Source: an uncultured Coriobacteriaceae bacterium (GTDB lineage Bacteria > Actinomycetota > Coriobacteriia > Coriobacteriales > Atopobiaceae). From it: a stretch of DNA of 30,817 bases. Below, one piece after another: positions 16,398-24,862 of this stretch. The notes below the pieces were generated by a model. The model saw only the letters and a program-made list of their open reading frames with translations. It ran no database searches and had not been told where the DNA came from. A program made the translations under genes and the position numbers. The stretch's first letter is position 1. Every line of letters starts with the position of its first letter. The DNA is taken from the NCBI GenBank assembly GCA_900549525.1, contig UWSJ01000009.1, positions 1-30,817 on the forward strand. Direction: 5' to 3'.

Positions 16398-16429
16398 GCG
16401 GGGGGGGCGCCATGCCCCCCCCGCTCTTT
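16398..16429. terminator. Bidirectional Rho-independent terminator between convergent glycosyltransferase genes
   Basis: GCGGGGGGGGC (16398-16408) pairs perfectly with GCCCCCCCCGC (16414-16424) around a 5-base loop. TCTTT follows on the plus strand and TTTTTCT on the minus strand, so it can end both the gene stopping at 16359 and the one stopping at 16439. Confidence 0.88.
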
Positions 16430-16438
16430 CACAGGGCG

Positions 16439-18910
16439 TTACCTGCGTCGCCGTTTGAGGCGACGCAGGGATTCCTTGCCCATGCGGGGCAGCCATGTCA
16501 CGACAGAGCCGACGCGCCAGGTCGTCGAGCTCTTTATCTCGTCGAGATGGGCGTTGGTGCGGTCGAGCTCATGCTCATCCTGCTCCGCCCGTGTGTGCTG
16601 TGCCTCGGTCTCGTCGTGAGCTTCGGAGAGTTCGGTGCGGCTCCGGGCAAGTTCTCGACCGGCGTGGCGACATCCTTCAAGCAGTGTGTCCCACATCGCG
16701 GCCTGCGCCTCGCCACCTGTCGGCTCGTCCGGCAGCGGCTTTGTGCCAGCCTCTTGGAAGATGGAGGCCCATAGGCTACTGAAGTCGAACGCAGCAAGCT
16801 CTTCCACGCTCGAAAACGCCTCGTTGGACAGTCGCATGCGAAGCGACTCGTCCGAGAGTATTGTTGCCAAGGCATCCGCAGCGGCCTCGGCTGGGGGCAC
16901 GTCGATCGTTTTTGTCCCTCCCGTCTCGCCATAGGTCACGTCCGTACGGTCTCCGTTTCGGCTTACCTGGATGATGCCGCGGCTATTTCGTGTGAGCTCG
17001 AGGTAGGGAAGGGCATACATGACGGTAGGCAGCCCTGTCGCCTTCGCTTCGGCCAGCGAAAGACACCAGCCTTCGAACCCGGATGTAAGAAGGTAGGCGG
17101 AGGCTCGGCGTAGATAAGGGACGACGTCGTTGGTGGGTCCTGCAAAATATACGTGCTCTGCAATGCCAAGCCTATCCGCCTCAAGCTCGAGCTCCTGGAT
17201 GGTGCAGGTATCCGTCGACGGACCCACTATGGTCAGGTGAGCGCGTTTGTCGCGTTTTGCGAGATGAGCCATGATACGGAGAGCCTCGATGGGGCGCTTC
17301 TCCTCACGGTGAAGGCGTCCGATCCAGACGATCTCGTGGTTGTCGAGGGACGCGCGTCCAGCCGTATCCGGAAGAAGCGTGAGTGTGTTGGGCGTTTGCC
17401 ATGACCTGCCGTTGAACCGTGCCCAGAACGCCCGGTCGCTCTGGCTGAGCGAGATGACGCCAGACAGATGCCGGTACAGGAGGGGCAGCTGAAGACCGTT
17501 GGGGTCGGCGCGCCTGAAGATGGCTCCAAAACTACTCTGCGTGTAGGAGATGATCGGGACTCCGCAAAGCCTGCAGGTGAGTAGATCCCATCCGAAGAGC
17601 GAGTTGTCCCATTCGAGGTCGACAAGTAGGTCGATGTCATTGTCTGCCAGAGCCTTTGCGAGTGCCCGTGCGCGAGGAAGGTACGACCTTGATGCGGATA
17701 CCTTCCAGCTGTCGGGCAGAACGGCGCGCCGTGCCGATGCGGGCAGGGGGTACTCCTCGTCTTGTGCGGGCTTCTCGGTAAGGAACACAACTTGATAGCC
17801 CATGTTCGCCCATATCCGCATGAGCTCGCTAGCAACTCTCTCGCCGCCGCCCAGGGTCAGCTGGTAATACAGAAGTGCGACTGTCTTGACCTTTCTTGCG
17901 GGTATAGCGAGCGAGGGCGAAGAGGAGAAATCATCGAGGCACGAGGCACTAGCATTCCAACTGACGTCCGCAACGGCTCCCGCCACGTCGGCGCGCGGCC
18001 AGCATCCGGCAAATTCATGAAGCGCCTGCGCACGGAACTCGGGCCTTACCTGACAGCAGAGCTTCCCGGCAACTGACATAAGGTGTTCGCGGTATACCTG
18101 CTCATAATCATCCCGAAGGCGCTCGGTCAGGCTGTTCCTCTCGAGGTAGCTTTGAATGCGCAACATCGCATCAACGTAACCACAGCTATAGGAGAACTGC
18201 TCTAGATCCATCGACGTCCAAGCGGCGTCGGACTGTCCTGAGTCAAAGTTATACGTATAGCCTCGATAGCCCGGGATACCCCTGTAGCTTTTTGCAATTG
18301 TGGAGAGTATGAAGAACGCGCAGGCGTCTTCAGCCTGGTTGATGGACGAGGGAGGGATTTGTTCGAAGGCGTCTCGGAGCTGAGCGGTGACGAACAGCTT
18401 GCCACAGAGGCTCCACGGCCCCTTTCTATCACGGAAGATAATGTGTGTGATGTCATCACCGAAAGCATCCTGCGCGGGAGGCTGGCAATAGGCGTCGTCG
18501 CGAGCGCGCTGTTCGTCCGTGACTGGACGGCGATAGCGAAGGTTGAAACCCACGTGCACAATATCGAAGCTGGCATTGCTGCCCGAGAGACAGGTCTTGC
18601 AGAAGGTGGGGTCAAGCTCGTCATCAGCGTCGAGAAAGAGCATCCGTTCGCCTCGGGCGGCTGCCACGCCGGTTCGTCTGGCCTCAAGGCGACCCTTGTT
18701 GCTGTCGTGGCACACAAGGTGCACGCGATGATCGTGCCCCTCGAGCCCCTCTGCCACGTCACGGGTAGCGTCTGTCGAGCCGTCATCAACGATGACGACT
18801 TCGACGGCTTCGTGCGTCTGCGCGAGCGCGCTTCGGACGGCGCTTGCTAACGAGCGTTCGGCGTTGAAGGCAGGAATGATGATTGATACGGTGCAGTGCG
18901 AGGACGTCAT
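16439..18910 (-). CDS. Two-domain glycosyltransferase: GT2 + GT4
   Basis: 823 residues from the ATG at 18910; AAGGA lies just upstream, whereas the upstream in-frame TTG has no such site. Domain 1 (about 1-250) is GT2: VSIIIPAFNAERSLASAV, VDDGSTD and FLDADDE (94-98). Domain 2 (about 335-700) is GT-B family 4: QLTLGGGERVASELMRIWAN, IVWIGRLHREEKRP and the EX7E motif EGWCLSLAE. The C-terminus (about 740-823) is a charged coiled coil (ARSRTELSEAHDETEAQHT) ending in a basic run that may bind membrane. Its GT2 part resembles that of the 13339-16359 protein (RKTGV/RRTGV, D-D-E-L-D/A-P-x-F-C), so the two share a module. It probably acts on the same surface glycan. Confidence 0.88.
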   Translation of the reverse strand: MTSSHCTVSIIIPAFNAERSLASAVRSALAQTHEAVEVVIVDDGSTDATRDVAEGLEGHDHRVHLVCHDSNKGRLEARRTGVAAARGERMLFLDADDELDPTFCKTCLSGSNASFDIVHVGFNLRYRRPVTDEQRARDDAYCQPPAQDAFGDDITHIIFRDRKGPWSLCGKLFVTAQLRDAFEQIPPSSINQAEDACAFFILSTIAKSYRGIPGYRGYTYNFDSGQSDAAWTSMDLEQFSYSCGYVDAMLRIQSYLERNSLTERLRDDYEQVYREHLMSVAGKLCCQVRPEFRAQALHEFAGCWPRADVAGAVADVSWNASASCLDDFSSSPSLAIPARKVKTVALLYYQLTLGGGERVASELMRIWANMGYQVVFLTEKPAQDEEYPLPASARRAVLPDSWKVSASRSYLPRARALAKALADNDIDLLVDLEWDNSLFGWDLLTCRLCGVPIISYTQSSFGAIFRRADPNGLQLPLLYRHLSGVISLSQSDRAFWARFNGRSWQTPNTLTLLPDTAGRASLDNHEIVWIGRLHREEKRPIEALRIMAHLAKRDKRAHLTIVGPSTDTCTIQELELEADRLGIAEHVYFAGPTNDVVPYLRRASAYLLTSGFEGWCLSLAEAKATGLPTVMYALPYLELTRNSRGIIQVSRNGDRTDVTYGETGGTKTIDVPPAEAAADALATILSDESLRMRLSNEAFSSVEELAAFDFSSLWASIFQEAGTKPLPDEPTGGEAQAAMWDTLLEGCRHAGRELARSRTELSEAHDETEAQHTRAEQDEHELDRTNAHLDEIKSSTTWRVGSVVTWLPRMGKESLRRLKRRRR

Positions 18911-19040
18911 GGGGTTCCTTTCCAACCTGGTCAATTGTAGTCACTGGAGATTCGCTGATGCCGTCGCGCCTGTTAGAGTCTTTGTTTCTGACGCGCTAAA
19001 GTGTCATGTATCCATAATCGCACCTGAAACGAGGCTGTTT
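18911..19040. promoter_or_regulatory. Divergent promoter region between the GT2+GT4 gene and the lysozyme gene
   Basis: On the minus strand TACAAT (18939-18934) is a good -10 for the glycosyltransferase; on the plus strand CATAAT (about 19013-19018) is a possible -10 for the lysozyme. Neither has a convincing -35. The stretch is more AT-rich than its neighbours. Confidence 0.35.
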
Positions 19041-21044
19041 ATGAATCACTCTATTTCGCGCAGATCATTCGTTGCCGTCTCCGCGGCGTCTGTTGCCGGG
19101 TTCGCGACCTCTGCCGTTCCGGCGCTTGCCGAGGAGGCACCCGCAACGCCTGCTGAGACCACGGAGGCCGCCACCACCGACGCGGCTGCCGCCGCGACCG
19201 ACTCTGCCATCCCCCTCGACAAGCTGGGCGACGGGGCTACCTACGACGATTTCGTTGCTTTCGGCGAGCAGTACCTCGCCGATCAGCCCGACCCGGAGGG
19301 CATGGCCACCGGTGATGACGAGGGCATCTCGACGTACAGTCTCCGTTCCAGCTCGCCCTACTGGTCGTCCGACGCGAAGGGCCCCAAGACGTTCTACAAC
19401 GGCGACGGCAGCGTGTTCCTCAACCAGGCCCTCAAGGTCGTGGATGTCTCGTACTGGCAGGGTGACATCGACTGGGACTCGGTGAGCAAGTCCTCGGTCG
19501 ATGCCGTTATCCTGCGCTGCGGATACGGCATCGGCAACGAGGACAAGAAGTTTGCGCGCAACGTGAGCGAGTGTCGGCGCCTCGGAATTAAGTTCGGCGT
19601 GTATTTCTTCAGCTATGCGTTCGACTCCGACTTCGCCTACCGGGAAGGTCAGTGGTTCAACCAGATAGCGGCAAAGTACAGCTTCGACAAGGACATGCCC
19701 ATCTACTACGACCTCGAGGCGTGGACGTGGACGGGCTTTACGTGCCCGACGAGCCCGAGCGTCTACGAGGGCATCGTCCAGAACTTCTTCAGTGCGGTGA
19801 CAGGAGCGGGCTATAGCTTCGTGCGTATCTACACCGGTCAGGAGTATGCCAAGAACCAGCTCAACTCCTCCTACATCTGGCCGAAGATATCCTGGCTGGC
19901 CCGCTATCACTCGAACCTCTATAACGGCTACTCGTTCAGCTTCTCCACGACCGACTACGGCTGGCAGTATACGGATTCTGGCCATGTGCCCGGCATCGGC
20001 GGCAATGCCGATACGAGTGCCTTCACCATGATCCCGTATTTCTACAAGACAGGCGGTAACGCCAACGTCTCTCGCATCGGGGGGACGGATGCGTGGGACA
20101 CCGCAGTCGCCATCTCCAGGAGCCTGTTCTCCTCGTCCTCGACTGCGGTCGTGGCCCGCTACGACGACTTCGCCGACTCCATGAGTGCAACGGGTCTCGC
20201 GGGCGCGCTCGAGGGCGGCTCTGGCGCCCCCATCCTGCTAACCCAGCGCGACCAGCTGACCGGTGCGACCCTTACCGAGCTCAAGAGGCTCGGCGTGAGC
20301 AAGGTGTACCTCGTCGGCGGAACGGTTGCCATCAAGCCCGCCGTCGAGAGCGCCCTTAAGAACGCGGGGTTCTCCGTGCAGCGCGTCGCGGGCACAGAGT
20401 CTGCGGATACGAGCGTCGAGTGTGCGAAGGTTATCCAGCAGCTCGACTCCTCTGCCACGAGCAAGGCCATTGTCGCCTATGGTCAGAACTTCCAGGATGC
20501 GCTGTCCATCAGCTCGTTTGCCTACAGGTACCATGTGCCCATCTTCCTCACCATGCCGGGCGATAGCCCCTCGGCGCGTAAGATCACATCCGAGGGTCTT
20601 AAGCTGCTCAAGGGCGACTGGGGGAGCGCTGCGGTATTTGTCCCGGGTGGCACGGGCGCCGTCGCCTCTTCGTCGATCGAGGATGAGCTTGGAGCTTCTC
20701 GCGTGACTCGTGTCTACGGGCAGACTGGCTACGATACGTCCAGTGCGCTTGCCAAGTATCTGGTCGATAAAGGCTATCTCTCCGCCGAGAACGTGGTCAT
20801 CGCATCCGGTGCGCCGGGCCCCATGGGTGTCGACGCGCTGGCGGGCTCCGCACTGGCGGGTAAGAAGTCCGGCCCGGTGCTGCTGTTGAACGGTGCTCCC
20901 AAGATGGGCGCGACCGACACGACGGTTCTCTTTGGTGACGGCTTCCTCCAGGATCGGCACGCAAGCGTTAAGAACGCGTGGCTTCTCGGCGGTACGGCGG
21001 TCATGCCGGACTCTACGATGGAGCAGGTCAAGAACGTAATCTAG
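19041..21044 (+). CDS. Tat-exported GH25 muramidase with CWB2 cell-wall-binding repeats
   Basis: 667 residues from the ATG at 19041; GAGG is 8 bases upstream. The N-terminus NHSISRRSFVAVSAASVAGF has a twin-arginine motif (SRRSFV) and a likely AxA cleavage site after PALA (about 30). An Ala/Thr-rich linker (31-57) follows. Residues about 132-327 are a GH25 lysozyme barrel: VVDVSYWQGDIDW (D135), YYDLEAW (D224, E226) and YGWQYTDSG. From about 343 to the end are three CWB2 repeats (VSRIGGTDAWDTAVAISRS, then VYLVGGTVAI, VFVPGGTGAV and WLLGGTAVMP), which hold proteins non-covalently on anionic wall polymers. It should cut the glycan strands of peptidoglycan from outside the cell, for remodelling, division or attack on neighbours. 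Confidence 0.93.
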   Translation: MNHSISRRSFVAVSAASVAGFATSAVPALAEEAPATPAETTEAATTDAAAAATDSAIPLDKLGDGATYDDFVAFGEQYLADQPDPEGMATGDDEGISTYSLRSSSPYWSSDAKGPKTFYNGDGSVFLNQALKVVDVSYWQGDIDWDSVSKSSVDAVILRCGYGIGNEDKKFARNVSECRRLGIKFGVYFFSYAFDSDFAYREGQWFNQIAAKYSFDKDMPIYYDLEAWTWTGFTCPTSPSVYEGIVQNFFSAVTGAGYSFVRIYTGQEYAKNQLNSSYIWPKISWLARYHSNLYNGYSFSFSTTDYGWQYTDSGHVPGIGGNADTSAFTMIPYFYKTGGNANVSRIGGTDAWDTAVAISRSLFSSSSTAVVARYDDFADSMSATGLAGALEGGSGAPILLTQRDQLTGATLTELKRLGVSKVYLVGGTVAIKPAVESALKNAGFSVQRVAGTESADTSVECAKVIQQLDSSATSKAIVAYGQNFQDALSISSFAYRYHVPIFLTMPGDSPSARKITSEGLKLLKGDWGSAAVFVPGGTGAVASSSIEDELGASRVTRVYGQTGYDTSSALAKYLVDKGYLSAENVVIASGAPGPMGVDALAGSALAGKKSGPVLLLNGAPKMGATDTTVLFGDGFLQDRHASVKNAWLLGGTAVMPDSTMEQVKNVI

Positions 21045-21120
21045 TGGGTTAATAACCGATAAAATCGATATTTCTATATCAAGCATTAGATTTATCGAAT
21101 TTAATCGTGCTAATATGCAC
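21045..21120 (+). promoter_or_regulatory. AT-rich promoter/operator region before argR
   Basis: This is the most AT-rich stretch of the window. TAATAT (21111-21116) is a likely -10 with only a weak -35 (TTAGAT, 21086-21091, 19 bases away). ATTAG/CTAAT (21085-21089 and 21110-21114) and several interrupted GATT/AATC arms are candidate ArgR boxes, but no clean 18-base ARG box palindrome is seen. Confidence 0.4.
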
Positions 21121-21122
21121 TA

Positions 21123-21175
21123 CGACGTAAATGACAGGCTGCCGGGGCGACATGACCGGCAGCCCGTTTACGTCG
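21123..21175 (+). other. Long bipartite hairpin in the argR leader
   Basis: CGACGTAAA (21123-21131) pairs with TTTACGTCG (21167-21175), and inside it GCTGCCGG (21138-21145) pairs with CCGGCAGC (21156-21163). It starts about where the argR transcript would start and has no T-tract. It may be a 5' stability stem, a regulatory leader, or a weak terminator for the lysozyme gene upstream. Confidence 0.6.
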
Positions 21176-21213
21176 GACGGTCGGAAGCTCTGAGCTATCG
21201 GAGGCGCACACGC

Positions 21214-21651
21214 GTGGTGAAGCGACGAAACAACAGGCAGGACGCCATCCGGCAGATCGTGCGCGACAAGTCCATCAAGACGCAGCGCACACTCGTGGAC
21301 GAGCTGGAGGCGGCGGGCTTTCCCTGCACGCAGGCCACCATCTCGCGTGACATCGCCGACATGGGCCTGCGCAAGCTTCCCGAGGGCGTCTACGTGCTCG
21401 CCGAGGACCTCCACCTCCAGCGCATGGTGTCCGAGCTCGTCGTGAGCGTGGTTCGTGCCAACAACATCGTGGTGGTGCGCAGCCAGGCGGGGGCCGCCCA
21501 GGGGGTTGCGGCCGCCATCGACGCCGCGGGCCTGCCGGACGTCGCGGGCTCCATCGCCGGGGACGACACCATCATGGTCATCTGCATCACCGAGGAGGAG
21601 GCCATCTCCCTCGAGCAGCTCATCAACAAGCTGCGCAACGTCCGCAAGTAG
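21214..21651 (+). CDS. argR: Arginine repressor ArgR
   Basis: 145 residues. I chose GTG 21214 (a second GTG follows directly) because GGAGG stands 9 bases upstream and the length then fits the family; the upstream frame runs through the leader hairpin. The N-terminal winged helix has TQATISRDIADMGLRK with the Ser-Arg (44-45) of the recognition helix. The C-terminal oligomerisation and arginine-binding domain has GAAQGVAAAID and GSIAGDDTIMV with the Asp pair (117-118) that binds arginine. With arginine bound, the hexamer represses arginine synthesis genes; argG follows 77 bases downstream and argH lies 3 kb away, so both are likely targets. Confidence 0.95.
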   Translation: MVKRRNNRQDAIRQIVRDKSIKTQRTLVDELEAAGFPCTQATISRDIADMGLRKLPEGVYVLAEDLHLQRMVSELVVSVVRANNIVVVRSQAGAAQGVAAAIDAAGLPDVAGSIAGDDTIMVICITEEEAISLEQLINKLRNVRK

Positions 21652-21658
21652 GCATCAC

Positions 21659-21706
21659 CCGGCTTCCGCCGGACACATCGTCGACAACCCCGGCCAGTCA
21701 GCCGGG
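21659..21706 (+). other. Two small hairpins between argR and argG
   Basis: CCGGC/GCCGG (21659-21672, 4-base loop) and CCCGGC/GCCGGG (21689-21706, 6-base loop). There is no T-tract, so argR and argG may be read through from one transcript; AAGGAG of argG follows. Confidence 0.45.
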
Positions 21707-21728
21707 CAAACCAAGAAGGAGCTCTCAC

Positions 21729-23051
21729 ATGTCCGAAAAGGGTAAGGTCGTTCTCGCGTATTCCGGTGGCCTCGACACCTCCTGTCTGCTCAAGTACCTG
21801 CAGGACGAAGGCTACGACGTGGTGTCCTGCATCGCCAGCCTGGGTCAGCCCTCCTCCGAGCGCTCCGACATCGAGGCCATCAGTGACAAGGCCAAGTCAC
21901 TCGGCGCCGTGGCCGCCTACGACGTCGACATCCGCGACGAGTTCTGCGAGGACTTCGTCGCAAAGGCCATCTACGCCAACGGCATGTACGAGAACAAGTA
22001 CCCGCTGCTCTCCGCTCTGTCGCGTCCGGCCATCTGCCGCCACCTCGTGAAGGTGGCCCAGAAGGAGGGTGCCGTCGCCGTGGCGCACGGCTGCACCGGC
22101 AAGGGTAACGACCAGGTGCGCTTCGAGCTCGAGTGCAAGGCTCTTGACCCCACGCTCGACATCCTCGGCCCGGTGCGCAGCTGGGAGCTCACCACGCGCT
22201 CCAGCGAGATCGAGTACGCGCAGTCCAAGGGCATCCCCGTCGACGCCACCAAGGAGAACCCGTATTCCATCGACGAGAACGTCTGGGGTCGTGCCATCGA
22301 GTGCGGCGTGCTTGAGGACCCGTGGAACCAGGCCCCCAAGGGTACCTGGTCGATCACTGTCGACCCGGAGGACGCCCCGGACGAGGCGCGCGACGTCGTC
22401 ATCGGCTTCGAGGCGGGACTTCCCGTCTCCATTGACGGCCAGCGAATGAAGCTCTATGACCTCATCGCCGCCCTCAACGGCATCGTGGGCGGCCACGGCT
22501 TTGGCCGCATCGACATGATCGAGGACCGCCTCGTGGGCCTCAAGAGCCGCGAGTGCTACGAGCAGCCGGGCGCGCTGGCCATCATCATGGCGCACAAGCA
22601 GCTCGAGAGCCTCTGCCTGCCGGGCGACGTGCTGCACACGAAGCTACAGCTCGAGCACGACTGGAGCCGCCAGGTCTACAACGGCCTCTGGTACTCGCCG
22701 CTCAAGGACGCGCTCGACGCGTTCTTCGCGAGCACGCAGAAGACCGTGACCGGCGAGGTGCGCCTGCACCTGTACAAGGGCTCCTGCACCGTCACGGGCA
22801 GCCGCGCCGACAGCTCGATGTACGACTTTGGCCTGGCCACGTACGACAAGGGCGACACCTTTGACCGCACGGCCGCCAAGGGCTTCATGGATCTCTTCGG
22901 CCTGCCCAACCGCGTGTGGGCCGAGCGCCGTCTTGAGCGCGAGAAGGCGGCCGGGCTTGCCGCCGCCGCCCAGATCCAGGCCATGGGCGTGAAGGAGGCC
23001 CAGGCCGCCGACAAGAACGAGGCCGGTGCGGAGGGCGCTGCGGGCAAGTAG
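21729..23051 (+). CDS. argG: Argininosuccinate synthase
   Basis: 440 residues. It joins citrulline and aspartate at the cost of ATP to AMP and pyrophosphate, the seventh step of arginine synthesis. The P-loop YSGGLDTS (11-18) is at the N-terminus, followed by GCTGKGNDQVRFE (about 120-132), SIDENVWGRAIECG and the synthetase-domain residues YEQPGA. The last 30 residues are an Ala/Glu-rich extension (AQAADKNEAGAEGAAGK) not needed for the fold. AAGGAG precedes the ATG at good spacing. It stands between argR and a strong terminator, so argR-argG is probably one unit, separate from argH. Confidence 0.97.
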   Translation: MSEKGKVVLAYSGGLDTSCLLKYLQDEGYDVVSCIASLGQPSSERSDIEAISDKAKSLGAVAAYDVDIRDEFCEDFVAKAIYANGMYENKYPLLSALSRPAICRHLVKVAQKEGAVAVAHGCTGKGNDQVRFELECKALDPTLDILGPVRSWELTTRSSEIEYAQSKGIPVDATKENPYSIDENVWGRAIECGVLEDPWNQAPKGTWSITVDPEDAPDEARDVVIGFEAGLPVSIDGQRMKLYDLIAALNGIVGGHGFGRIDMIEDRLVGLKSRECYEQPGALAIIMAHKQLESLCLPGDVLHTKLQLEHDWSRQVYNGLWYSPLKDALDAFFASTQKTVTGEVRLHLYKGSCTVTGSRADSSMYDFGLATYDKGDTFDRTAAKGFMDLFGLPNRVWAERRLEREKAAGLAAAAQIQAMGVKEAQAADKNEAGAEGAAGK

Positions 23052-23090
23052 CCCTCCGGCTCGAGGCTCTAGCAGTCTTTGGATTGGGAA

Positions 23091-23123
23091 ACGGCCAGCC
23101 GCTTACGCGGCTGGCCGTTTTTT
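23091..23123 (+). terminator. Rho-independent terminator of argG
   Basis: ACGGCCAGCCGC (23091-23102), loop TTAC, GCGGCTGGCCGT (23107-23118), then six T residues. It is a perfect 12-bp stem 40 bases after the argG stop. Confidence 0.97.
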
Positions 23124-23183
23124 GCCGCCTAGAGGAGGTGTGATTCACGCGGCAGAACCTTGGCCTGTATGCCTGTCTGCCCA

Positions 23184-23447
23184 AAGTGGCCAGAATTGAG
23201 AGTTTTCTCAGGCTGAGGCCGGCGAAGGCGTTCTCATGCGGGCGTCATTGGTGACTCTGCGGCCGGGTGCAATTTCTGACGCCAGCTCTGGTGGCGGTCT
23301 TATTTTCAAACATCGAGGTACGGGTGGTGAGGAAGCCATATAGCGCTTGGATGAGCGCGTCATTCTGGTGCAACAACCAAGCCCCTGGCCCTCTTGAAGG
23401 CAATGCGGCGGTAGCGATTGTGAGAAAACTCGCCATCTTGGCCACTT
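23184..23447. mobile_element. MITE-like element with 27-base imperfect terminal inverted repeats
   Basis: Left end 23184-23210 begins AAGTGGCCA and ends GAGTTTTCTCA; the right end 23421-23447, read on the other strand, has the same two blocks with the same 7-base spacing (23 of 27 positions match). The element is 264 bases and has no transposase. Short frames cross it on both strands but none has a ribosome binding site or recognisable domain. It lies in the only long gene-poor gap of the arginine region (23124-23498), between the argG terminator and a gene ending at 23499. A clear target-site duplication is not visible. An alternative is a structured RNA or the ends of a decayed insertion sequence. 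Confidence 0.55.
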
Positions 23448-23498
23448 CGCCGCCATTATCGTGTTGCGACGCGTCGTACCGCGCAGGCGGTTCGTCTC

Positions 23499-24674
23499 CT
23501 AATCGAGCGAATCGAGGAACTGGGCTTCCAGCTGCTCCGCTTCTATCGGCTCACCCGTCGACGGGAGGTTGATGCCCAGCACGCGTGCCTCCTCCAGGGT
23601 GATGATGTTGCCCCACTGATCGGCGACGTAGCTCGTCTCGATGAGGTCTCTGTTGAGATGCGCGTTCGAAATCCCTTCCACGTCGCTGGTGAGCTCGGGG
23701 CGATAGGGGTTAAGCAATATCTTGCGAAGCGCCCGGCGACGCGACCTCCAGCCTTCGTCGAGGCGGCGCAACCTATGCCCGATTTCGCGTGCAATCGCAT
23801 GGGCGGTGGCGTCTAGCAGGCCTGCGTCGAACAGCTCTGCGCGGGACACGGTGAGCACGTGGATTCCCATATGGGACAGAACCGTCCGTCTGTGGGAGTC
23901 GCGCGCGTATTCCTCGCTCGTGAGGTGATGCTTGTCGCTTTCGTACTCGACGCTCAGCTTGCTTGCGCGAAAGTACACGTCGGGGAACACGGTTCGCTTC
24001 GAGGTGATGGCCCTCGTGCGCGTCGGCACGATGAGTTGCGGGTTGAGCTCGACTTGCGGAAGTCCATAGCCGCCGAGGCGGATCGGCAGGCAAAGGAGCA
24101 GGTAGAGAATGGTCTCCATGGGTGATGCGGAGTTGGCGACGATATGGGCGAGGGCGCGTCTTGCCGCGGCCGAACCGCGAAGCCACGAGCAGCGCTCGAC
24201 GAAGAACCCGAGGCGCGCGGGCGTGGTCATGGGGGCGTGCTGCACGAGCGAGCCGTCGCTCGGCCGAACCGAGTACGTGCCGCAGAGCTCCATGCCAAGC
24301 TGGACAAGCTCGGGCAGGCTCAAGGCTGCTGCCACCTGAATGAATACGACCTCCGGGGAGCAAAGACGCGCATCGGGTCCCAGGCCATGAAACCCACCTG
24401 CGCGCGGAGGCGGAAGGACGAGCCCTCCGGCAGGGAAGGGCCTTGTGGCAAGGTGGGCCTGCATGCCGTCGCACGCCCTTGCGTGCTCTTTCCGCGACAC
24501 GAGCGCATGAATCGTGGCGTCGCTTCTGGTTGCTGGGTCGAGCAGGATGTCAAGACCCTCACGACGCAGGGTCTCCGGCGGGAGCGTCGCCCGCGTCGAG
24601 CGACGAAAGGCTCCGTCTCCCCAGTGCTCGCGCATGAGCGAGAGGGCCGTGGTATGTGAGAGCAGCGGCGACAT
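23499..24674 (-). CDS. DUF559/Vsr-like endonuclease-fold protein of unknown role
   Basis: 391 residues if started at the ATG 24674 (SPLLSHTTALSLMREHWG); the frame is open further upstream and no start has a good ribosome binding site, so the 5' end is uncertain. The C-terminal part (about 235-340) carries a Vsr/DUF559-type pattern: VFPDVYFRASKLSVEYESDK, then HLTSEEYARDSHRRTVLSHM and GIHVLTVSRAELFD, in which D and E/D-K could form a PD-(D/E)xK site. The N-terminal part includes ALVSRKEHARACDG and GTYSVRP and resembles nothing I can name. Such proteins are common, scattered and single-copy in actinobacteria; the role is unknown. It is divergent from argH and its 3' end abuts the MITE-like element. 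Confidence 0.6.
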   Translation of the reverse strand: MSPLLSHTTALSLMREHWGDGAFRRSTRATLPPETLRREGLDILLDPATRSDATIHALVSRKEHARACDGMQAHLATRPFPAGGLVLPPPRAGGFHGLGPDARLCSPEVVFIQVAAALSLPELVQLGMELCGTYSVRPSDGSLVQHAPMTTPARLGFFVERCSWLRGSAAARRALAHIVANSASPMETILYLLLCLPIRLGGYGLPQVELNPQLIVPTRTRAITSKRTVFPDVYFRASKLSVEYESDKHHLTSEEYARDSHRRTVLSHMGIHVLTVSRAELFDAGLLDATAHAIAREIGHRLRRLDEGWRSRRRALRKILLNPYRPELTSDVEGISNAHLNRDLIETSYVADQWGNIITLEEARVLGINLPSTGEPIEAEQLEAQFLDSLD

Positions 24675-24862
24675 GTGCCAAGCTTGGGGCTTGGGAGCCG
24701 GAGACCATGCGGCTTTCCGGCGGGCGGCGCGATTTGGCACTTCGGGTGGGTCGGCATGCCACGTCGCCGGGATGCAGGCGCGCACTTTCCGAGTACCATA
24801 AAGACGCATGTGTCGGCCGTCCGGCCGGCCACAGTACGAGACCATCATTCCAGGGAGTCTGC

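Noticed and set aside
16398..16424. G8/C8 runs as an assembly artefact
   Set aside because: The runs form a perfectly paired terminator with T-tracts on both sides at the point where two genes converge, so they are likely real, though run length could be miscalled.
21045..21060. GGTTAATAACC as a terminator for the lysozyme gene
   Set aside because: The arms are five bases with a one-base loop, which cannot form a stable stem.
23208..23572. Small open frames inside the MITE-like element (82 codons minus, 101 codons plus)
   Set aside because: They overlap on both strands, follow the repeat ends and have no ribosome binding site or domain.
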